NCBI RefSeq assembly: GCF_016735685.1
Contig: NZ_JAERRA010000002.1
Location: 186,001-250,000, forward strand
Origin: Piscinibacter lacus
GTDB taxonomy: Bacteria; Pseudomonadota; Gammaproteobacteria; Burkholderiales; Burkholderiaceae_C
DNA: 64,000 bases
Direction: 5' to 3'
Shown: positions 61,437 through 64,000 of the stretch, piece by piece
Position numbering within the stretch: the stretch's first letter is position 1
Layout: every line of letters begins with the position of its first letter
Notes under the pieces: generated by a model
What the model was told of the DNA's origin: nothing
What the model saw: only the letters and a program-made list of their open reading frames with translations
Databases searched by the model: none
Made by a program: the position numbers and the translations under genes

Positions 61437-61758
61437 GGAAGAGTCAGATGCCGTCCGAAGCTTTGCCGCCCTGGCCCAGGCCAGCCGGCTGCGGGTGTTC
61501 CGCGCCCTGGTCGTTGCCGGTCCGCCCGGCCTGACGCCCGGGGTGCTGGCCACCCAGCTCGGGCTACCGCCCGCCACGCTCTCCTTCCACCTGAAGGAGC
61601 TGCAAGCTGCGGCCCTGTGCGAATCGACCCGCGAAGGACGGCACCTGATCTACCGCGCCCGCTACGGCCAGGTCGACGGCCTCATCGCCTACCTGACCGA
61701 ACACTGCTGCGAAGGCGCCGCCTGTGCGGTGGCCCCCGCCAGCGGCTGCGACTGCTGA
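61432..61758 (+). CDS. arsR: ArsR-family arsenic-responsive repressor
   Basis: A 108-residue winged-helix repressor. The helix-turn-helix reads VLATQLGLPPATLSFHLKELQAAAL and the wing REGRHLIYR. The classical CVC metal site in the recognition helix is absent. Instead Cys92, Cys93 and Cys98, plus Cys106 and Cys108, cluster at the C-terminus, resembling the C-terminal tri-cysteine As(III) site of the Acidithiobacillus-type ArsR. It leads the operon arsR-arsI-arsC-aqpS and is probably autoregulated. The first of two Met codons is used. Confidence 0.93.
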   Translation: MMEESDAVRSFAALAQASRLRVFRALVVAGPPGLTPGVLATQLGLPPATLSFHLKELQAAALCESTREGRHLIYRARYGQVDGLIAYLTEHCCEGAACAVAPASGCDC

Positions 61759-61780
61759 GCCCCATGCCCAAGGAGATCCC

Positions 61781-62395
61781 ATGAAGCGCTTCCACGTCCA
61801 CCTCCATGTCGAGGACCTCGACCGCAACATCGCCTTCTACAGCGCGATGTTCGGCGCCGAGCCCGCCCGCCGCGAGGCCGACTACGCGAAATGGATGCTG
61901 GAGGATCCGCGGCTGAACTTCGCGATCTCCACCCGCGGCAGCGCCGCGCCGGGCCTGGACCACCTGGGCCTGCAAGTCGACGACCCTTCGGAACTTGCCG
62001 AACTGAAGGCCCGCGCCGAATCGGCCGACCTCAGCCTGATTGACGAAGGCGAGACCACCTGCTGCTACGCCCGCAGCGACAAGCACTGGATTCCCGACCC
62101 CCAGGGCATCGCCTGGGAGCACTTCCATTCCCTGGCCACGATCCCGGTCTTCCGCGAGGCCCCGGCGGCTGCGGCCGAGCCGGCCTCGGCCTGCTGCGCA
62201 CCGGCCGTGCCCAGCCCGGCTGCGGCGGCCTGCGGCACGCCGGCCGTGCGGGTTGCCGCCCCGGCCGAGGCCTGCTGCGCCCCGTCTGCGGCGGCACCGG
62301 CCGCCACCCCCACCGATGCGGCCGGCGCCTGCTGCGCGCCCACCCCGCCCGCCACCGTCCGGCTCGATGCCCGCATCCCGGTGCGGGGGCGCTGA
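61781..62395 (+). CDS. arsI: ArsI/CadI-type glyoxalase-fold protein with Cys-rich tail
   Basis: A 204-residue protein. Residues 1-120 form a vicinal-oxygen-chelate domain with His5, His61 and Glu113 in the positions of the Fe(II) ligands of ArsI, the dioxygenase that cleaves carbon-arsenic bonds of trivalent organoarsenicals. Cys94-Cys95 (TTCCYARSDKHW) match the substrate-binding cysteine pair. The tail (about 130-204) is Ala/Pro-rich and carries three CCAP units (Cys138-139, 165-166, 184-185) and a single Cys151. CadI, a cadmium-induced relative, is the alternative name. AGGAG lies 6 bases before the start. Confidence 0.87.
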   Translation: MKRFHVHLHVEDLDRNIAFYSAMFGAEPARREADYAKWMLEDPRLNFAISTRGSAAPGLDHLGLQVDDPSELAELKARAESADLSLIDEGETTCCYARSDKHWIPDPQGIAWEHFHSLATIPVFREAPAAAAEPASACCAPAVPSPAAAACGTPAVRVAAPAEACCAPSAAAPAATPTDAAGACCAPTPPATVRLDARIPVRGR

Positions 62396-62426
62396 ATCCC
62401 CCTTCCCCACCCTGAACGAGCTGCCC

Positions 62427-62951
62427 ATGTCGACTGACCGTCCGCTGAACGTCCTCTTCCTCTGCACGCACAACTCGGCGCGCAGCATCCTGGCCGAGGG
62501 CCTGCTCAACCACCTGAGCGCTGCCCGCGGCGGGCGCTTCAAGGCTTATTCGGCCGGCAGCTCGCCCAAGACCGCGCCCAATCCCCTGGCGCTGAAGGTG
62601 CTGGCGGAGTCCGGCATCGCCACCGAAGGCATGCGCAGCAAGAGCTGGGACGACTTCGCCGCGGCCGATGCGCCGGTGATGGATCTGGTCATCACCGTCT
62701 GCGACAACGCCGCCGGCGAGACCTGCCCCTACTGGCCCGGCCAGCCGGCCACCGCGCACTGGGGCTACCCCGATCCCTCGGCGATCGAAGGCAGCGAGGA
62801 GGAGCGGCTGCGCGCCTTCCGCCAGACCCTGCTCGCCATGCAGCGCCGCCTGGAACTGCTGCTGAACCTGCCGGCCAGCGCGCTGGAGCGCCTGGCCCTG
62901 GAAGGCAGCGTGCGCGAGCTTGCCAAGCAAGCCCCGGCCAACCCGGCCTGA
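62427..62951 (+). CDS. arsC: arsenate reductase, thioredoxin-coupled (LMW phosphatase fold)
   Basis: A 174-residue enzyme that reduces arsenate to arsenite. The phosphatase-like loop is CTHNSARS, with nucleophile Cys13. The redox relay should be Cys92 and Cys100 in VCDNAAGETCPYWPG. HWGYPDPS is the conserved late motif. This class is recycled by thioredoxin, for example TrxA encoded at 49.6 kb. It lies 31 bases after arsI and 17 before the channel gene. Confidence 0.95.
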   Translation: MSTDRPLNVLFLCTHNSARSILAEGLLNHLSAARGGRFKAYSAGSSPKTAPNPLALKVLAESGIATEGMRSKSWDDFAAADAPVMDLVITVCDNAAGETCPYWPGQPATAHWGYPDPSAIEGSEEERLRAFRQTLLAMQRRLELLLNLPASALERLALEGSVRELAKQAPANPA

Positions 62952-62968
62952 AGCCCTGCGGGAATCCG

Positions 62969-63685
62969 ATGAAGACCTGCACCCTGCAGAAACTGCTGGC
63001 CGAAGGCCTGGGCACCCTGGCCCTGCTGGCAGTGGTGATCGGCTCGGGCGTGATGGCCGAGCGCCTGTCGGCCGGCAACGACGGCCTGGCCCTGCTCGCC
63101 AACACCCTGGCCACGGTCTTCGGGCTGTGGGTGCTGATCGAGCTGATGGGGCCGGTCAGCGGGGCGCATTTCAACCCCGCGGTCACCCTGGTGATGCTGC
63201 TGCGCGGCGAGCTGCCCCTGCGCCTGGCCCTGGGCTATGGGGCGGTGCAGTTGCTCGGCGCCATGCTGGGCGCCTGGCTGGTGCATGCGATGTTCGAGAT
63301 GCCCGTGCTGCAGTGGTCGGACAAGGTGCGCAGCGGCCCGGCGCAGTGGCTGGCCGAGGCGGTGGCCACCGCTGGCCTGCTGATGGTCATCCTGCGCAGC
63401 CCGGCGGGCAAGACGCCGGCCCTGGTCGCGGCCTACATTGGCGCGGCCTACTGGTTCACCGCCTCGACCTCGTTTGCCAACCCGGCCGCGGCCTTCGGCC
63501 GCATGTTCAGCGACAGCTTTGCCGGCATCGCGCCTGCGGATGTGCCGGGCTTCATGCTGGCCCAGCTAGTCGGTGCCGGCGTGGGCTGGGGCCTGGCCCG
63601 GCTGCTGGCGCCGACGGCGCCGGCGGCTCAGCCGGCCCCGGCGCGGGACGCGGCAGCCGACCCAAGCCGCACGCGGCTGGCCTGA
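62969..63685 (+). CDS. aqpS: aquaglyceroporin-family channel (AqpS-like) of the arsenic operon
   Basis: A 238-residue membrane protein with six helices and two half-helix NPA motifs (HFNPAVT, residues 69-71, and FANPAAAFGRMF, residues 171-173). The Arg that normally comes right after the second NPA in water channels is Ala here. In Sinorhizobium AqpS, a channel in an ars operon without ArsB, lets arsenite flow out after ArsC reduces arsenate. The same logic fits here, since no ArsB or Acr3 pump is adjacent. The C-terminal 25 residues are Ala/Pro-rich. Confidence 0.88.
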   Translation: MKTCTLQKLLAEGLGTLALLAVVIGSGVMAERLSAGNDGLALLANTLATVFGLWVLIELMGPVSGAHFNPAVTLVMLLRGELPLRLALGYGAVQLLGAMLGAWLVHAMFEMPVLQWSDKVRSGPAQWLAEAVATAGLLMVILRSPAGKTPALVAAYIGAAYWFTASTSFANPAAAFGRMFSDSFAGIAPADVPGFMLAQLVGAGVGWGLARLLAPTAPAAQPAPARDAAADPSRTRLA

Positions 63686-63779
63686 GCTGACGCCACCCCG
63701 GCACAAGCCCGGCGCCACCCGGCTCATCACCCAGCCGAGATCTCGGCGAGCAGGTACGCAGTGCGGGGCTGCGCAGCGC

Positions 63780-64000
63780 TCAGGCGCCGCGCACGGCCTC
63801 GGCCAGCCGCTCGGCGCTGCGCCGGGCCAGGCCGGCGTCCTCCGCCTCGACCATCAGCCGCAGCAGCGGCTCGGTGCCCGAGGCGCGGATCAGCACCCGG
63901 CCGCGACCGGCCAGCTCGGCCTCCACCGCGGCCTGGGCCTGGGCCAGGCGCGGGTCGGCGCGCCAATCCTGGCCGGGCTGCAAGCGCACGTTCAGCAGGG
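63780..64000 (-). CDS. glmM: phosphoglucosamine mutase GlmM, C-terminal fragment
   Basis: Partial: the gene enters from the right edge and only its last 73 codons are visible. The C-terminal domain motif [21 protein letters not shown] (phosphate-binding RxSGTEP loop) identifies the phosphohexomutase family, and [12 protein letters not shown] before it fits GlmM, which makes glucosamine-1-phosphate for the cell wall. Other phosphohexomutases share the loop, so the GlmM call is likely but not certain. Confidence 0.82.
   Translation of the reverse strand, partial: LLNVRLQPGQDWRADPRLAQAQAAVEAELAGRGRVLIRASGTEPLLRLMVEAEDAGLARRSAERLAEAVRGA

Overview
The window is a stretch of GC-rich (by eye near 70 percent, not computed) chromosomal DNA from a betaproteobacterium. 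The best fit is Burkholderiales, in the Rubrivivax / Leptothrix / Roseateles neighbourhood. The evidence is the gene order (trxA-rho-rpmE, clpX/clpP/tig with tRNA-Leu, pstSCAB-phoU-phoB-phoR, rhodanese-grxC-secB-gpsA, algH-ruvX-pyrR-pyrB-pyrX-plsC) and the protein sequences, all recognised from memory without a database search. No insertion sequence, prophage, CRISPR array or rRNA operon was seen.

Layout. 1-7.2 kb: a ProQ/FinO RNA chaperone (cut by the left edge), a periplasmic M16 protease, soluble pyrophosphatase and, divergent from it, a membrane H+-pyrophosphatase of the K+-independent type. 7.4-18.4 kb: a motility block with fliC, fliD, fliS and fliT, a two-component pair, a small CheZ-like protein, cheY, cheA, one chemoreceptor and cheW. 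Three good sigma-28-type promoters precede fliD, fliS and cheY. 18.4-30.2 kb: housekeeping genes (YbbP-like permease, LigB-type dioxygenase, gpsA, secB, grxC, rhodanese, gpmA and a six-gene pyrimidine/lipid operon). 30.2-39.4 kb: more accessory content, with photolyase, orphan secreted proteins, an orphan TupA-type binding protein, a Tat-exported dienelactone-hydrolase-like enzyme divergent from a GlxA-type regulator, CIA30 and DUF4236 proteins, and a secreted protein carrying two identical 25-residue repeats. It ends at tRNA-Cys and tRNA-Gly.

39.8-46 kb: the protein-quality block lon, clpX, clpP, tig and tRNA-Leu(UAG). 46.2-49.4 kb: hpnC-hpnD-hpnE, the three-step route from farnesyl diphosphate to squalene. 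49.6-53.6 kb: trxA, a structured rho leader, rho, zinc-free-type ribosomal protein L31 and a glycosyltransferase-39-like membrane protein. 53.7-60.7 kb: the complete phosphate regulon operon on the minus strand with a clear Pho box and two strong hairpins between pstS and pstC. 60.9-63.7 kb: a fasciclin lipoprotein, then an arsenic operon arsR-arsI-arsC-aqpS whose exporter appears to be an aquaglyceroporin, with a Cys-Cys-rich tail on ArsI. The right edge cuts glmM.

Most of the window is ordinary core genome. The items most worth a second look are the miniature CheZ-like protein with a D-x3-Q motif, the ArsI with repeated Cys-Cys-Ala-Pro motifs beside a channel and no pump, the duplicated-motif secreted protein, and the regulatory signals read directly from the DNA (sigma-28 promoters, Pho box, ArsR operator, rho leader, pst intercistronic hairpins).
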